Shown: positions 1-8,798, numbered from the stretch's first letter. The stretch: 36,238 bases of DNA from an uncultured Bacilli bacterium (GCA_910583685.1 CAJTXY010000011.1:1-36238); one strand, 5' to 3'. The notes: a model not told the origin generated them from the letters alone. Program-made: numbers and translations.

Positions 1-2
1 AA

Positions 3-1409
3 GTGTTATACTACCGAGGGAATGTTAATAATAACAATGTAAAGTTTGGAGGATTCTGTTGGAAGATAGTTAGAACTACAAGTACAGGAGGAGTTAAGCT
101 CATTTATAATGGAGAGCCAGATATGGATGGGAATTGTACGAATACAACAGGAGATGCAACACAAATTGGAACAAGTAAGTTTAATCAATATAGCAGTTCA
201 CTTGTTGATGTAGGGTATATGTATGGAAATCGAAGCGATTATGCAACCAACACTAAAAGAATACCAACTTGGTATGAATATGCAGGAAAAACGTGGCTTA
301 CTCAATCTATATCTACAGGAGCTACTTATTATTATGGAGATAGTATAGAGTGGGATGGAAGTCAGTATATCTTAAAAAATAGCGATGGAAGTGAAGTAGT
401 ACAAGCTGAATGGGGAAGTGGAAAACCTGCTAGCTTAATTGGAAAGTATCTTTGTTCTAAAAGAACAGAAACCAGTTGCGCAACTGTTTACTATATAACG
501 AATTCTTCGGCAACTCTGCCTAATATGGCCACACTGTATTATGTTTCAATGAACAATGGAGAGACCTATGATAGCTTATATGAAGAGGGATTAAATAAGA
601 AATGGATTTATGGAAATGATGTCATTTGGGATGGAAATAAATATATATTAGTTGATACCTATGAGAGTAGTCCACTTAATTGGGATAATGACTATCAAAC
701 GGTTGCTACCAAATATCATTATAGTTGTTTTAGTACAGAAGATAGTTGTAGTGAAGTAGGCTATATTCATACCTTTGTTCATGGTTCATCAGTTTATCAT
801 TTGAAATTAAAAGGTGGAAAAAAGTTAGAAGATGCAAAGAGTGAGATGTTTGTGAACGTTGATGATTCGCTAGTAAAACAAACAATAGACAATTGGTATC
901 AAGCCCATATGGTAGAGTATACTGACAAGTTGGAAGATACTATCTGGTGTAATGATCGAAGTATTAATCGAGGACCATTAAAGAGTAAAGATGAGGATTC
1001 ATCTAGCATGAGTTCTAGTTTCTTTGGAGCGATGGTTGGAAATGATAATCCAAATGTAGAATGTGAAAATATGGGAGACCGATTCACGGTAAGCACGGTG
1101 AATGGAAATGGGATGTTAACCTATCCAGTAGCATTACTAACAGTGGGTGAGTTAACGATGGCTGGAAATGATAGTTCAGGTTATTTATATACAGATCAAG
1201 CTAATTGGACTTTATCTCCTCGTGACTTCCGCTATGCTGCGTATGGTTATTATTTGGACTCAGGTGGTAAACTGAATAGTAACTTCGTCCATAACACATA
1301 TGGTGTTCGGCCTGCAATCTCTTTGGCACCTGGAACAATTATCAAAGGCGGAGATGGTACAAGGATGGATCCGTTTATAGTTGATATGGGTGAAGATGAA
1401 TCTAAATAG
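3..1409 (+). CDS. Surface protein with duplicated module and DUF6273-like C-terminus (5' end outside window)
   Basis: The 5' end is probably missing. The reading frame is open from the window edge, the GTG at position 3 has no room for a ribosome binding site, and the protein begins without a signal peptide or prepilin segment. The visible 468 residues are rich in Tyr, Asn, Ser, Gly and Trp with scattered Cys pairs, as in secreted proteins. A module occurs twice: YYYGDSIEWDG...YIL at about residues 109-126 and WIYGNDVIWDG...YIL at about 201-218. Each copy is followed by a KY-x-C...SC...V-x-YI segment. The C-terminus (YGVRPAISL, then GDGT and PFIV) resembles the end of DUF6273-type extracellular domains. 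Such proteins in gut Bacillota often carry a type IV prepilin or signal-peptide N-terminus, which cannot be checked here. The function is unknown; adhesion or pilus association is inference. Confidence 0.75.
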   Translation: MLYYRGNVNNNNVKFGGFCWKIVRTTSTGGVKLIYNGEPDMDGNCTNTTGDATQIGTSKFNQYSSSLVDVGYMYGNRSDYATNTKRIPTWYEYAGKTWLTQSISTGATYYYGDSIEWDGSQYILKNSDGSEVVQAEWGSGKPASLIGKYLCSKRTETSCATVYYITNSSATLPNMATLYYVSMNNGETYDSLYEEGLNKKWIYGNDVIWDGNKYILVDTYESSPLNWDNDYQTVATKYHYSCFSTEDSCSEVGYIHTFVHGSSVYHLKLKGGKKLEDAKSEMFVNVDDSLVKQTIDNWYQAHMVEYTDKLEDTIWCNDRSINRGPLKSKDEDSSSMSSSFFGAMVGNDNPNVECENMGDRFTVSTVNGNGMLTYPVALLTVGELTMAGNDSSGYLYTDQANWTLSPRDFRYAAYGYYLDSGGKLNSNFVHNTYGVRPAISLAPGTIIKGGDGTRMDPFIVDMGEDESK

Positions 1410-1411
1410 CT

Positions 1412-1445
1412 AGGTAAAATGTAAATCATTTTACCTTTTCTTTTT
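1412..1445 (+). terminator. Rho-independent terminator of the surface protein gene
   Basis: A perfect 10-bp stem, AGGTAAAATG (1412-1421) with CATTTTACCT (1427-1436), has a 5-nt loop and is followed by a T-rich tract. It starts three bases after the stop codon and separates this gene from lepA. Confidence 0.85.
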
Positions 1446-1469
1446 CTAGTATTTCTTGGTAATTTTTAG

Positions 1470-1487
1470 TATAATAGCTGTAGGTGG
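1470..1487 (+). promoter_or_regulatory. lepA -10 box and ribosome binding site
   Basis: TATAAT lies at 1470-1475, followed by AGGTGG at 1482-1487, five bases before the ATG at 1492. No good -35 box is visible. The leader would be only about 10-15 nt. This decides the lepA start, because the -10 box lies inside the longer reading frame that opens at 1456. Confidence 0.6.
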
Positions 1488-1491
1488 TAGA

Positions 1492-3285
1492 ATGACAGAA
1501 AATATAAGAAATTTTTCAATTATTGCCCATATAGATCATGGGAAAAGCACGTTAGCTGATAGAATTTTAGAAAGAACTGGTGCTGTTAATAGTCGAGACG
1601 CTGTTAATCAAATGCTAGATAGTATGGATATTGAACGGGAACGTGGGATTACAATTAAACTTAATACTGCTTCTTTAAATTATAAATTAAATGGGCAGGA
1701 TTATTTGTTAAATTTGATTGATACTCCAGGCCATGTTGATTTCTCTTATGAGGTATCGCGTTCACTTGCTTCTTGTGAAGGAGCCATACTGGTAGTGGAT
1801 GCGGCCCAAGGGATTGAAGCACAAACACTAGCAAACCTATATTTGGCTTTAGAAAGTGATTTGGTGATAATTCCTGTTATTAATAAAATAGATCTGCCAA
1901 ATGCAGATATTCCAAAAGTAAAACAAGAACTTAAGGATTTAGTAGGTTTTTCTGATGATGAGATTATATTAACCTCTGCAAAAACAGGAGAGGGTGTTGA
2001 TGAGCTTTTGAAGGCCATTGTAGAGCGAATTCCTGCTCCAGTGGGTGATCCAAGTGAGCCTTTACAAGCATTGATATTTGATAGTATCTTTGATAGTTAT
2101 CGTGGTGTTATTATCTCTACTCGTATTGTGAATGGAAGCCTATCTGTTCATAATCGAATCAAAATGCTTGCTACAGAGAAAGTTTATGAGGTAGTGGAAC
2201 TTTTTAAAAATACACCAAAAGAAGAGAAAGTTGATAGTCTAAATACTGGCGAAGTTGGCTTTGTAGTGGCTTCTATTAAGGACATAGGGGCAGTAGAAGT
2301 GGGCGATACCATTACACTAGAAAAAGATCAAGTTATGCCACTTCCTGGTTATCAGCCAATGAAATCAATGGTTTTCTGTGGCCTTTACCCTATTGAAAGT
2401 GTTAAATTTGAATCGTTGCGAGAGGCACTTAGTAAATTGAAATTAAATGATGCCTCTTTGGTTTTTGAGCCAGAGACTTCAGAAGCGTTAGGTTTTGGCT
2501 TCCGTTGTGGCTTTTTGGGGCTTTTACATATGGAAATTGTCAAAGAAAGAATTACACGCGAATTTGGAATTGAATTAATTACTACAGCACCATCTGTTAT
2601 TTATAAAGTGATTCTTACAAATGAAGAAGAAATTATGATTGATGCTCCAACAAAGTTTCCGAGTAAGGAAAAGACAAAGGAGGTTTTAGAACCATATATT
2701 CGTACTAATATCTTGGCACCTACTGATTATATTGGTCCTATTATGGAATTATGCCAGGATAGGCGGGGATCTTTTGGTTCTATGGATTATATTAATCAGA
2801 CTAGAGTCAATATTCATTATGACTTGCCACTTTCAGAAATTGTTTATGATTTTTTTGATAAATTGAAGTCTTCGACTAAGGGCTATGCATCATTTGATTA
2901 TGATTTGATTGGCTATAAACCTAGTAATTTAGTAAAAATGGATATTCTATTAAATGGGGAAATTGTTGATGCCTTAAGTGTAATTGTTCATAAAGATTTT
3001 GCTTATAATCGTGGGAAGGCCGTTGTGAATAATTTGAAGGAGGCAATCCCCAGACAATTGTTTGAAGTGCCAATTCAAGCGGCTCTTGGTAACCATATTA
3101 TTGCTAGAAGTACGGTGAAAGCACTTAGGAAAGATGTTCTTGCCAAATGCTATGGTGGGGACATTACCCGTAAACGAAAACTTTTGGAGAAACAAAAAGA
3201 GGGTAAGAAAAAAATGAAGCAAATTGGAAAGGTCGAATTGCCACAAGAGGCCTTTATGAGTATTTTGAGCGAGGGGGAACTATAA
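1492..3285 (+). CDS. lepA: Elongation factor 4 (LepA), ribosome-associated GTPase
   Basis: LepA/EF4 is a translational GTPase that acts on elongating ribosomes and is thought to remodel or back-translocate them under stress. The 597-residue length is typical. The G1 loop AHIDHGKST is at residues 12-20, followed by RERGITI (switch I), DTPGH (G3) and NKIDLP (G4). The C-terminal LepA-specific domain is present, including the basic stretch RKRKLLEKQKEGKKKMK. The start chosen is the ATG at 1492, with AGGTGG five bases upstream; the in-frame upstream start at 1456 would add 12 residues absent from the family and overlap the promoter. It is the first gene of a tightly packed operon: its stop codon overlaps the start of the next gene by one base (TAATG). 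Confidence 0.97.
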   Translation: MTENIRNFSIIAHIDHGKSTLADRILERTGAVNSRDAVNQMLDSMDIERERGITIKLNTASLNYKLNGQDYLLNLIDTPGHVDFSYEVSRSLASCEGAILVVDAAQGIEAQTLANLYLALESDLVIIPVINKIDLPNADIPKVKQELKDLVGFSDDEIILTSAKTGEGVDELLKAIVERIPAPVGDPSEPLQALIFDSIFDSYRGVIISTRIVNGSLSVHNRIKMLATEKVYEVVELFKNTPKEEKVDSLNTGEVGFVVASIKDIGAVEVGDTITLEKDQVMPLPGYQPMKSMVFCGLYPIESVKFESLREALSKLKLNDASLVFEPETSEALGFGFRCGFLGLLHMEIVKERITREFGIELITTAPSVIYKVILTNEEEIMIDAPTKFPSKEKTKEVLEPYIRTNILAPTDYIGPIMELCQDRRGSFGSMDYINQTRVNIHYDLPLSEIVYDFFDKLKSSTKGYASFDYDLIGYKPSNLVKMDILLNGEIVDALSVIVHKDFAYNRGKAVVNNLKEAIPRQLFEVPIQAALGNHIIARSTVKALRKDVLAKCYGGDITRKRKLLEKQKEGKKKMKQIGKVELPQEAFMSILSEGEL

Positions 3286-3734
3286 TGAAAATTGTTTCTT
3301 ATTATGTTACAGAAAGTCTTATTTATATTATAGCGGAAGGAGAGATTCTAACACTTCCTAATACAGAACATAATCGAAAATTTTGTAAAGAAGAAGTTTC
3401 TATACAATTATCTGAGATAGATGAATATCTTCAACTTGGAAAAAGGTTGCGACAAGATGAAGATCTCTGGTCAAAGGCGGAGACTTTATATGGTTATATC
3501 GCATCTATTGATCAAGTTCGACATTTAAAGAATATTCGCTATTTGGCAACACATTTACAGAGGGCAAAAGAGGAGCTAGATATTACATATAGTCAAGTGA
3601 TCCGTATTAATGACTTCGTTATTGATGCCACAATATCGGATTCTAATGTTTTAGGGCTTCCACCCGATATGGCTAATGAAATGGCAATGACATTAAAGAA
3701 GAATTTTCGTGCTAGTAGAAAGATGAGGAGATAG
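3285..3734 (+). CDS. Unknown protein, first of two tandem paralogues
   Basis: I do not recognise this 149-residue family. It has no signal peptide or membrane segment and should be cytoplasmic. It opens with a short beta-rich part (VSYY at residues 4-7, LIYII at 12-16, LPN at 24-26, then R-x-FC at 31-34), continues with a helical middle (about residues 36-100) and ends in a basic tail, KKNFRASRKMRR. The next gene is a diverged copy: SYY, IY, PN and R-x-FC recur there in the same order with a constant 12-residue offset and no gap. Translation is coupled to lepA through a TAATG overlap. Its place between lepA and hemW suggests a translation-related role, but that is inference from context only. 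Confidence 0.85.
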   Translation: MKIVSYYVTESLIYIIAEGEILTLPNTEHNRKFCKEEVSIQLSEIDEYLQLGKRLRQDEDLWSKAETLYGYIASIDQVRHLKNIRYLATHLQRAKEELDITYSQVIRINDFVIDATISDSNVLGLPPDMANEMAMTLKKNFRASRKMRR

Positions 3735-3738
3735 TCAT

Positions 3739-4230
3739 ATGAAATCTCAAGATGAAATTGATAAAATATTCGAAACAGGAGTTATTTCTTATTACATTAA
3801 AGATGACTATATTTATGCACAGACTGATGATGGGCAAATTGTATACCCAAATATTCCATCTTGTAGAGAGTTTTGCGACAGGCAAATCGATGCTAAAATA
3901 GAGGGAATGAGAGATGTAATTGATGAAATTTATGAGTTGAAAAGTAGTTGGAATCCTTTAGCTCAGCTTTACTATATGGCCTTTGCTCTTGCGGATAAAG
4001 AGTTTTTATCACATTGGAATTATGTTCTTTATTTGAAGGATCATATGCAAGAGGTGGAGATGGCATTAGATTATACGATTTGTGAATCTATTTTGATAGA
4101 TGGCAGCAGTGTTGTTGTAGAGTCTCCTTTTGGACTTTCCAATATACTAGATTTAGATCATCAAGATATTAAAACAATCGCTACTAGTTATCAAAAGAGA
4201 AGGCCTTCTAGTTCTGGAGGCAAAAAGTAA
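3739..4230 (+). CDS. Unknown protein, second of two tandem paralogues
   Basis: This 163-residue cytoplasmic protein has no recognised domain and is paralogous to the preceding gene. ISYY at 16-19, YIY at 24-26, YPN at 36-38 and R-x-FC at 43-46 align with the equivalent residues of its neighbour. A conserved Trp follows (71 here, 62 in the neighbour), then a similar helical segment. The copies differ at the ends: this one has 12 extra N-terminal residues and a Ser/Gly/Lys tail (RRPSSSGGKK) in place of a purely basic tail. It begins 4 bases after its neighbour ends (GAGGAGATAGTCAT upstream as ribosome binding site), and its stop overlaps the hemW start (TAATG). The pair looks like an old duplication kept for two related tasks. 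Confidence 0.85.
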   Translation: MKSQDEIDKIFETGVISYYIKDDYIYAQTDDGQIVYPNIPSCREFCDRQIDAKIEGMRDVIDEIYELKSSWNPLAQLYYMAFALADKEFLSHWNYVLYLKDHMQEVEMALDYTICESILIDGSSVVVESPFGLSNILDLDHQDIKTIATSYQKRRPSSSGGKK

Positions 4231-5327
4231 TGGTAACTTCTCTCTATGTGCACATTCCTTATTGTAAAAGTATATGCACGTATTGTGATTTTTGTAAAAT
4301 GTACTATAACTCTCAACAAGTTGGCCTCTATTTAGATACGATGGCTCAAGAATTACATAGACTCTATCAGGGAGAGGTTTTAAAGACAATATATATTGGA
4401 GGGGGAACTCCTAGTTGCCTTTCACTAGAAGAGTTAGTGAAATTATTTCAGATTTTAGATGAGGTAGAGAAAGATGATGATGTGGAGTATACAATCGAAT
4501 GCAATTTTGATTCTATTACTAAGGAAAAATTGGATTTATTTCAAAACTCAGGAATTAATAGAATAAGCTTTGGATTAGAAACAATTAATAAAAAACAAGA
4601 GAAATATTTGGGAAGAAAAAATGAACTGGATCATATACGAGAAATGATTCGATATGCCAAACATATTGGAATTACAAATATAAATGTTGACTTAATCTAC
4701 GCATTGAAAAATCAAACACAAAAACAATTAGAAGAAGACATTCAATTTATTTTAGCTTTAGATGTTCCTCATATTTCTACTTATTCTTTGATGATTGAAA
4801 AAAATACTATTTTAGCGATAAATGGGGAAGTTTCGATCGATCCAGAAGTAGATGCTAATATGTATCAAATTATTTGTGAGCAGTTAAAAAAAGCTGGATA
4901 TTGTCATTATGAAATTAGTAATTTTGCAAAAAAAGGGTATGAGTCAAAACATAATTTAGTTTACTGGAATAATCAGTATTATTATGGTATTGGATTAGGT
5001 GCCTCTGCTTATTATCCTAATAAGAGAATTACGAATACTAGAAGTATTCAGCATTATTTGCAACAAGAGGTTATTGTAGAACAGGAAAGTATTTCTAAAA
5101 ATGAGGCGATGATTTATGAAGTTATTTTGGGTTTACGTCTTATTGAAGGAATTTCTAAAATAGATTTTTATGAAAAGTATGAAATTGATATCGAGAATGT
5201 ATTTTCGTATCAACATTTAATAAAGAATGAATTATTAAAAGAAGAGAATGGGTATTTAAAAATCCCTGAAGATCGGTTATATATCAGTAATTATATTATA
5301 GAGGAGTTTATATATGGAAAAGAGTAA
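4230..5327 (+). CDS. hemW: HemW-like radical SAM protein (heme chaperone / coproporphyrinogen oxidase-like)
   Basis: This is a radical S-adenosylmethionine enzyme of the HemN/HemW group. The cluster-binding motif is YCKSICTYCDFC, with Cys12, Cys16 and Cys19 in CxxxCxxC spacing. It is followed by the family's IYIGGGTPS (about residue 55), EC-N near 88, and NVDLIYALKNQT. At 365 residues, without the HemN N-terminal extension, it fits HemW, which binds heme and is thought to deliver it to acceptor proteins, rather than the true oxidase HemN. No other heme gene is in the window. hemW beside lepA is a well-known arrangement in Bacillota. Start: ATG overlapping the previous stop (TAATG). Its 3' end overlaps the HD-domain gene by 14 bases. 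Confidence 0.93.
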   Translation: MVTSLYVHIPYCKSICTYCDFCKMYYNSQQVGLYLDTMAQELHRLYQGEVLKTIYIGGGTPSCLSLEELVKLFQILDEVEKDDDVEYTIECNFDSITKEKLDLFQNSGINRISFGLETINKKQEKYLGRKNELDHIREMIRYAKHIGITNINVDLIYALKNQTQKQLEEDIQFILALDVPHISTYSLMIEKNTILAINGEVSIDPEVDANMYQIICEQLKKAGYCHYEISNFAKKGYESKHNLVYWNNQYYYGIGLGASAYYPNKRITNTRSIQHYLQQEVIVEQESISKNEAMIYEVILGLRLIEGISKIDFYEKYEIDIENVFSYQHLIKNELLKEENGYLKIPEDRLYISNYIIEEFIYGKE

Positions 5328-5895
5328 ATATTTTTTAAAAGAGTTAAATTATATTAAGGATGATGATTTAAGGAAGGCTGCTGGTTGTTTGATTGATGCA
5401 CTGCCTGATTATTTTTTTGAAGTGCCAGCTTCTTCTACAGGTAAATATCATCCAAAGTATGCTTTAGGGGATGGTGGATTATTACGTCATACCAAGGCTG
5501 CAGTTCGTTTTGCTTATGAATTGTTGCAAGATCCAGCGATTGGAGATAAATATAGTGCTATGGAAAAGGACTTGATGATAATTGCCCTTATGGTTCATGA
5601 TGGCTTAAAACACGGAGAAGAAAAATCACAGTATGTACGCTTTGAACATCCGATTATGATTGCAAAGTTCATAGGAGAGCAGGGAGCTTCTTTTGGCTTT
5701 AAAGAGCAAAATATTTCTTTTTTGAAAGCGGCAGTCGCTTCTCATATGGGACCATGGACAACAAACTCTTATAGTGATACTGTACTTCCTGCCCCAAAAA
5801 CGAAGTATGAAAATTTTGTTCATATGTGTGATTATTTGGCGAGTCGTAAATGTTTTTTATTAGAGTTTGATAAAGATAATAACATTATTGACTAA
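5314..5895 (+). CDS. HD-domain phosphohydrolase
   Basis: A 193-residue soluble protein with the HD metal-dependent phosphohydrolase pattern. Candidate ligands are His59 (LLRHTK), His95-Asp96 (MVHDGLKHG), His112 (FEHP), His144 (ASHMG) and Asp173 (MCDYLAS). This H...HD...H...H...D spacing is typical of HD hydrolases acting on nucleotides or cyclic nucleotides; the substrate cannot be read from sequence. It starts inside hemW with a 14-base overlap (GGAG in the hemW 3' end serves as ribosome binding site). It is the last gene of the lepA operon; the promoter of the following kinase gene begins within its last codons, so no separate terminator is present. Confidence 0.85.
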   Translation: MEKSKYFLKELNYIKDDDLRKAAGCLIDALPDYFFEVPASSTGKYHPKYALGDGGLLRHTKAAVRFAYELLQDPAIGDKYSAMEKDLMIIALMVHDGLKHGEEKSQYVRFEHPIMIAKFIGEQGASFGFKEQNISFLKAAVASHMGPWTTNSYSDTVLPAPKTKYENFVHMCDYLASRKCFLLEFDKDNNIID

Positions 5896-5916
5896 ACGTT
5901 TGTTCTAATGTATAAT
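5888..5916 (+). promoter_or_regulatory. Promoter of the thymidylate kinase gene
   Basis: TTGACT (5888-5893), a 17-bp spacer and TATAAT (5911-5916) form a near-consensus sigma-A-type promoter. The -35 box overlaps the end of the HD-domain gene. GAGGCGAG follows as ribosome binding site before the ATG at 5940. Confidence 0.85.
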
Positions 5917-5939
5917 AAAGTTAGAATTGAGGCGAGAAA

Positions 5940-6602
5940 ATGGGAAAATTAATTGTGATTGAAGGAACTGATTGTTCAGGAAAAGAAACTCAATCTAAAT
6001 TACTAGTTAAAGAGTTGTTAGAAAAAGGGTATAAAGTAAAACATTATGCTTTTCCAATGTATGATACTCCAACGGGAAAGATTATAGGTGGTCCTTATTT
6101 AGGAAAACCAGAGATTGGAGGTTCTTATTTTGATGAAGGATCTGCTCAAGTAGATCCCTATATTTCTTGCTTATATTATGCGGCAGACCGTAAATATAAT
6201 TTTAAAGAGATAGAAAGCTATTTAGATGATGACTATTTTGTTATACTCGATCGTTATACAACGTCAAATATGGGACATCAGGGTGGAAAGATAAAAGATA
6301 AAGATGAACGTTTTCATATGTATCAGTGGATTGATAAGCTAGAGTACTGGCTATTAAAGTTGCCTAAGCCAGATCAAACAATCTTTTTGCATTTACCTTA
6401 TCAGTACTCTTGTGAGCTAAGGAAGAATAGAGAATTTTTGGATGGAAACGAGAAAAGTGTAGAGCATTTAAAAAATGCAGAAGAAGCTTATGTTGAACTT
6501 TCAGAACTTTATAATTGGGATCGCATTGAATGTATAGAAAATGATAGATTAAAGACGATTGAAGAGATTCATCAGGAAATTATGAATAGAATTAGTTTGT
6601 AA
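5940..6602 (+). CDS. tmk: Thymidylate kinase-like dNMP kinase
   Basis: This cytoplasmic P-loop kinase should phosphorylate dTMP to dTDP using ATP. The P-loop is GTDCSGKET (residues 9-17); the usual family form is GxDGSGKxT, so Cys12 replaces the common Gly. The DR motif of the family appears as LDRYTTSN near residue 103, and a lid-like region follows (LRKNREFLDGNEKS). At 220 residues it is normal length. The longer central segment (IIGGPYLGKPEIGGSYFDEG) resembles the thymidylate kinase type found in some Firmicutes, phages and eukaryotes rather than the E. coli enzyme. It is transcribed alone from its own strong promoter and closed by a long hairpin. Confidence 0.88.
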   Translation: MGKLIVIEGTDCSGKETQSKLLVKELLEKGYKVKHYAFPMYDTPTGKIIGGPYLGKPEIGGSYFDEGSAQVDPYISCLYYAADRKYNFKEIESYLDDDYFVILDRYTTSNMGHQGGKIKDKDERFHMYQWIDKLEYWLLKLPKPDQTIFLHLPYQYSCELRKNREFLDGNEKSVEHLKNAEEAYVELSELYNWDRIECIENDRLKTIEEIHQEIMNRISL

Positions 6603-6607
6603 ATTTC

Positions 6608-6643
6608 AAAAAAAGAATATAAACAAAATTATATTCTTTTTTT
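6608..6643. terminator. Bidirectional terminator between tmk and the pilus ATPase gene
   Basis: A perfect 15-bp stem (6608-6622 with 6629-6643) has the loop ACAAAA. A7 on the left and T7 on the right give U-tracts for transcripts arriving from either side. It serves the convergent genes tmk and pilB-like. Confidence 0.9.
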
Positions 6644-8054
6644 ATGGTAGATTTATTGGTTTATTTAATGGGGCAAGTCCTGAGAATGTGGCATTTACTG
6701 GTAGAGGTCTTGCTGTTAGATTCTTAGGAATTTCGTTGTGCTGTTCTGCAACTGTTGTAGGAGTAGCCTTTGGCAAAGTATTTTCCGTTTCTGCTGCTTC
6801 TTCCTTTTCCACTGTTTCTTGTTCCCTCTTTTTTTCTGCTTGGTCTTGTTCTTTGTAATGTTCATCGGTATCAATTTCAATAATCCGATAAACTTCGTCA
6901 AAACTAGTAGAGCCATCTAATACTTTTAATAATCCATCTTGTAACAATGTAATAACATCCGATTCATAAACTAATTTTTTTATTTCCTCTTTTCCGATGT
7001 TTTCATTTGCAATAGCATCTCGAATTTGATCATTAATTTCTAATACTTCTTGTATAGCAATTCGTCCTTTATAACCGTTATGGCAGTTTGGGCAACCTTT
7101 TTCATTTGCTTTATAAATTTTTTCGACATCACGATTTAGTGCTATTTTAAATACCTTTTTTTCGTACTCATTTGGAGCGTGTTCTATCTTACATTTTGGA
7201 CAGAGCATTTTAGCAAGTCGTTGTGAAATGATACCAGTTAAAGCACTTGATAACAAATAGCGTTCTACATTCATGTCCATTAGTCTCTCAATGGTAGACA
7301 GGGAGTCATTGGTATGGATGGTAGATAAGACTAAATGTCCTGTAATAGAGGCACGAACTGCAATTTGAGCTGTTTCGCTATCACGAATTTCACCGATTAA
7401 AATAATATTAGGATCTTGTCTTAAGATTGAACGTAAAACGGTAGCAAAATTAAGTCCGATTTCACTGTTTACCTGAACTTGATTCATTCCTTCGATACTC
7501 ATTTCAATTGGATCTTCTACCGTAATAATATTGGTTTCTGGCTTATTTAGGGTTTGTAAAATAGAGTAGACAGTGGTTGATTTACCAGAACCTGTTGCCC
7601 CTGTAATTAAAATGATACCATTCGGAACTTGAATCATTCTTTTTAACCGCTCGAAGTTTTTGTCATTGAAACCAAGGGAGTCAAGACCCGAAAGACTTCT
7701 TGAATAATCCAAAATACGAATTACGATTTTTTCCCCTAAGTTGGTAGGAAGAGAAGAAACACGCATATCAAGATCAATCCCGCCAATGATGCCTTTAATT
7801 GCTCCATCCTGTGGAAGTCTACTTTCTGTGATATTCATATTTGCTAACAATTTAAGACGAGTAGTTAGATTTCTTTCATAGGCTTTCGGAATAAATGTAT
7901 AATCCTGTAAATCACCGTCAATACGAATACGAATCATCATTCCTGTCTCTCTTGGATCAAAATGAATATCACTTGCGTTATGCTGTGCAGAATACACAAT
8001 AATATGATCCGCAATTTGAGTAATTGCAGTTTTTGAAAAATCAAATGTTACCAT
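6642..8054 (-). CDS. Short PilB/GspE-family pilus assembly ATPase
   Basis: A hexameric secretion ATPase that would power pilin polymerisation at the cytoplasmic membrane. Visible motifs: Walker A GATGSGKST (residues 152-160), the Asp box TVEDPIE, Walker B ILIGEIRDSETA, the His box STIHTNDS, and a zinc knuckle with paired CPKC and CPNC about 35-40 residues apart. At 470 residues it is shorter than classical GspE/PilB (about 550): the N-terminal N1 domain is absent and the protein begins at the N2 domain (SDIHFDP). It carries an extra tail after about residue 395, first Lys/Glu/Gln-rich (coiled-coil-like), then Pro/Asn-rich (ENTLPKATPTT...LNKPINLP). Start: ATG at 8054 with AAAGGGG upstream. It is divergent from two prepilin genes, which supports the assignment. 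ComGA-like function is possible. Confidence 0.92.
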   Translation of the reverse strand: MVTFDFSKTAITQIADHIIVYSAQHNASDIHFDPRETGMMIRIRIDGDLQDYTFIPKAYERNLTTRLKLLANMNITESRLPQDGAIKGIIGGIDLDMRVSSLPTNLGEKIVIRILDYSRSLSGLDSLGFNDKNFERLKRMIQVPNGIILITGATGSGKSTTVYSILQTLNKPETNIITVEDPIEMSIEGMNQVQVNSEIGLNFATVLRSILRQDPNIILIGEIRDSETAQIAVRASITGHLVLSTIHTNDSLSTIERLMDMNVERYLLSSALTGIISQRLAKMLCPKCKIEHAPNEYEKKVFKIALNRDVEKIYKANEKGCPNCHNGYKGRIAIQEVLEINDQIRDAIANENIGKEEIKKLVYESDVITLLQDGLLKVLDGSTSFDEVYRIIEIDTDEHYKEQDQAEKKREQETVEKEEAAETENTLPKATPTTVAEQHNEIPKNLTARPLPVNATFSGLAPLNKPINLP

Positions 8055-8099
8055 AATTGCGTCAACCCCTTTGTTATTTTGCTATGGTATTTTACTATA

Positions 8100-8132
8100 A
8101 TTTATTATATAATAAATCTATAAGAATAGCAA
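8100..8132. promoter_or_regulatory. Divergent promoter region of the pilus locus, with an 18-bp palindrome
   Basis: The perfect palindrome at 8100-8117 (core TTATTATATAATAA) holds a TATAAT box on each strand. On the minus strand TTGCTA (8127-8132) lies 17 bp from TATAAT (8104-8109), a fair promoter for the ATPase gene. On the plus strand TATAAT (8108-8113) has only a weak -35 (TGGTAT at 8085-8090). The overlap implies that the two directions compete or are controlled together. Confidence 0.6.
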
Positions 8133-8153
8133 GATGAGAGTGGGGAATAATTT

Positions 8154-8798
8154 ATGAAGAATCAAAAAGGTTTTGTACTGGCGGAGACACTAGTGGTAGC
8201 AGTAGCGGTAATGGGTATCTTTTCACTTCTTTATGCTAACTATTATCCGTTAATTGGAGAATATGAAAAACGAGAAGTTTATGATGATATCGATAGTAAA
8301 TATGCAGCACATTGGGTTAGAAAAATATTAATAGATAAAGCAGTAAATAGAAATGTTGTTGCTATGAATAGCTGTGGAGGGAATTGTCATATTTTTTATG
8401 CTTCTTATTATAGAGAGAGAAAAATTAATGATAATGAGGTGATTCGTGAGAAGATAAAATTAATAGACGAGTCTGAAGCACAATTTAGTCATAATGATTC
8501 TTCTCCTTATATTCAGAACTATATAACCGCTGCTAATATTAAAGCCATTATTATTACACCTTACAATATTACTAATTTTAAGAACTACGTTAAAAACAAT
8601 TCTACTATTCAAGTGAATAGTGCTAGTGCAAATGTCAATCAATACGTATTTGATCGTGGATTTAGAGAGTATATTGATTATTTGCCTAATTATAAAACAG
8701 CGTCTAGTCGTGGAGCGGGTTATCGAGTGTTTGTTATTGTGGATCATAATACTTCTAGAGAGTATGATGCCTATGGATCAATAGAGGTGAGGTTATGA
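8154..8798 (+). CDS. Type IV prepilin-like protein (first of two)
   Basis: A short positively charged leader, MKNQKG, precedes FVLAETL: the prepilin peptidase site Gly6-Phe7 with Glu at +5 of the mature protein. About 18 hydrophobic residues follow (VVAVAVMGIFSLLYANYY), the usual membrane and polymerisation helix. The rest (residues 35-214) is an exported domain with no recognised family; the pair SCGGNC near residue 80 could form a disulfide. The start ATG at 8154 is supported by GAGAGTGGGG upstream. Its last codons overlap the next prepilin gene by 4 bases (ATGA). With the divergent ATPase it forms a small pilus or pseudopilus locus. No prepilin peptidase or PilC-like membrane protein is present in the window. 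Confidence 0.85.
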   Translation: MKNQKGFVLAETLVVAVAVMGIFSLLYANYYPLIGEYEKREVYDDIDSKYAAHWVRKILIDKAVNRNVVAMNSCGGNCHIFYASYYRERKINDNEVIREKIKLIDESEAQFSHNDSSPYIQNYITAANIKAIIITPYNITNFKNYVKNNSTIQVNSASANVNQYVFDRGFREYIDYLPNYKTASSRGAGYRVFVIVDHNTSREYDAYGSIEVRL

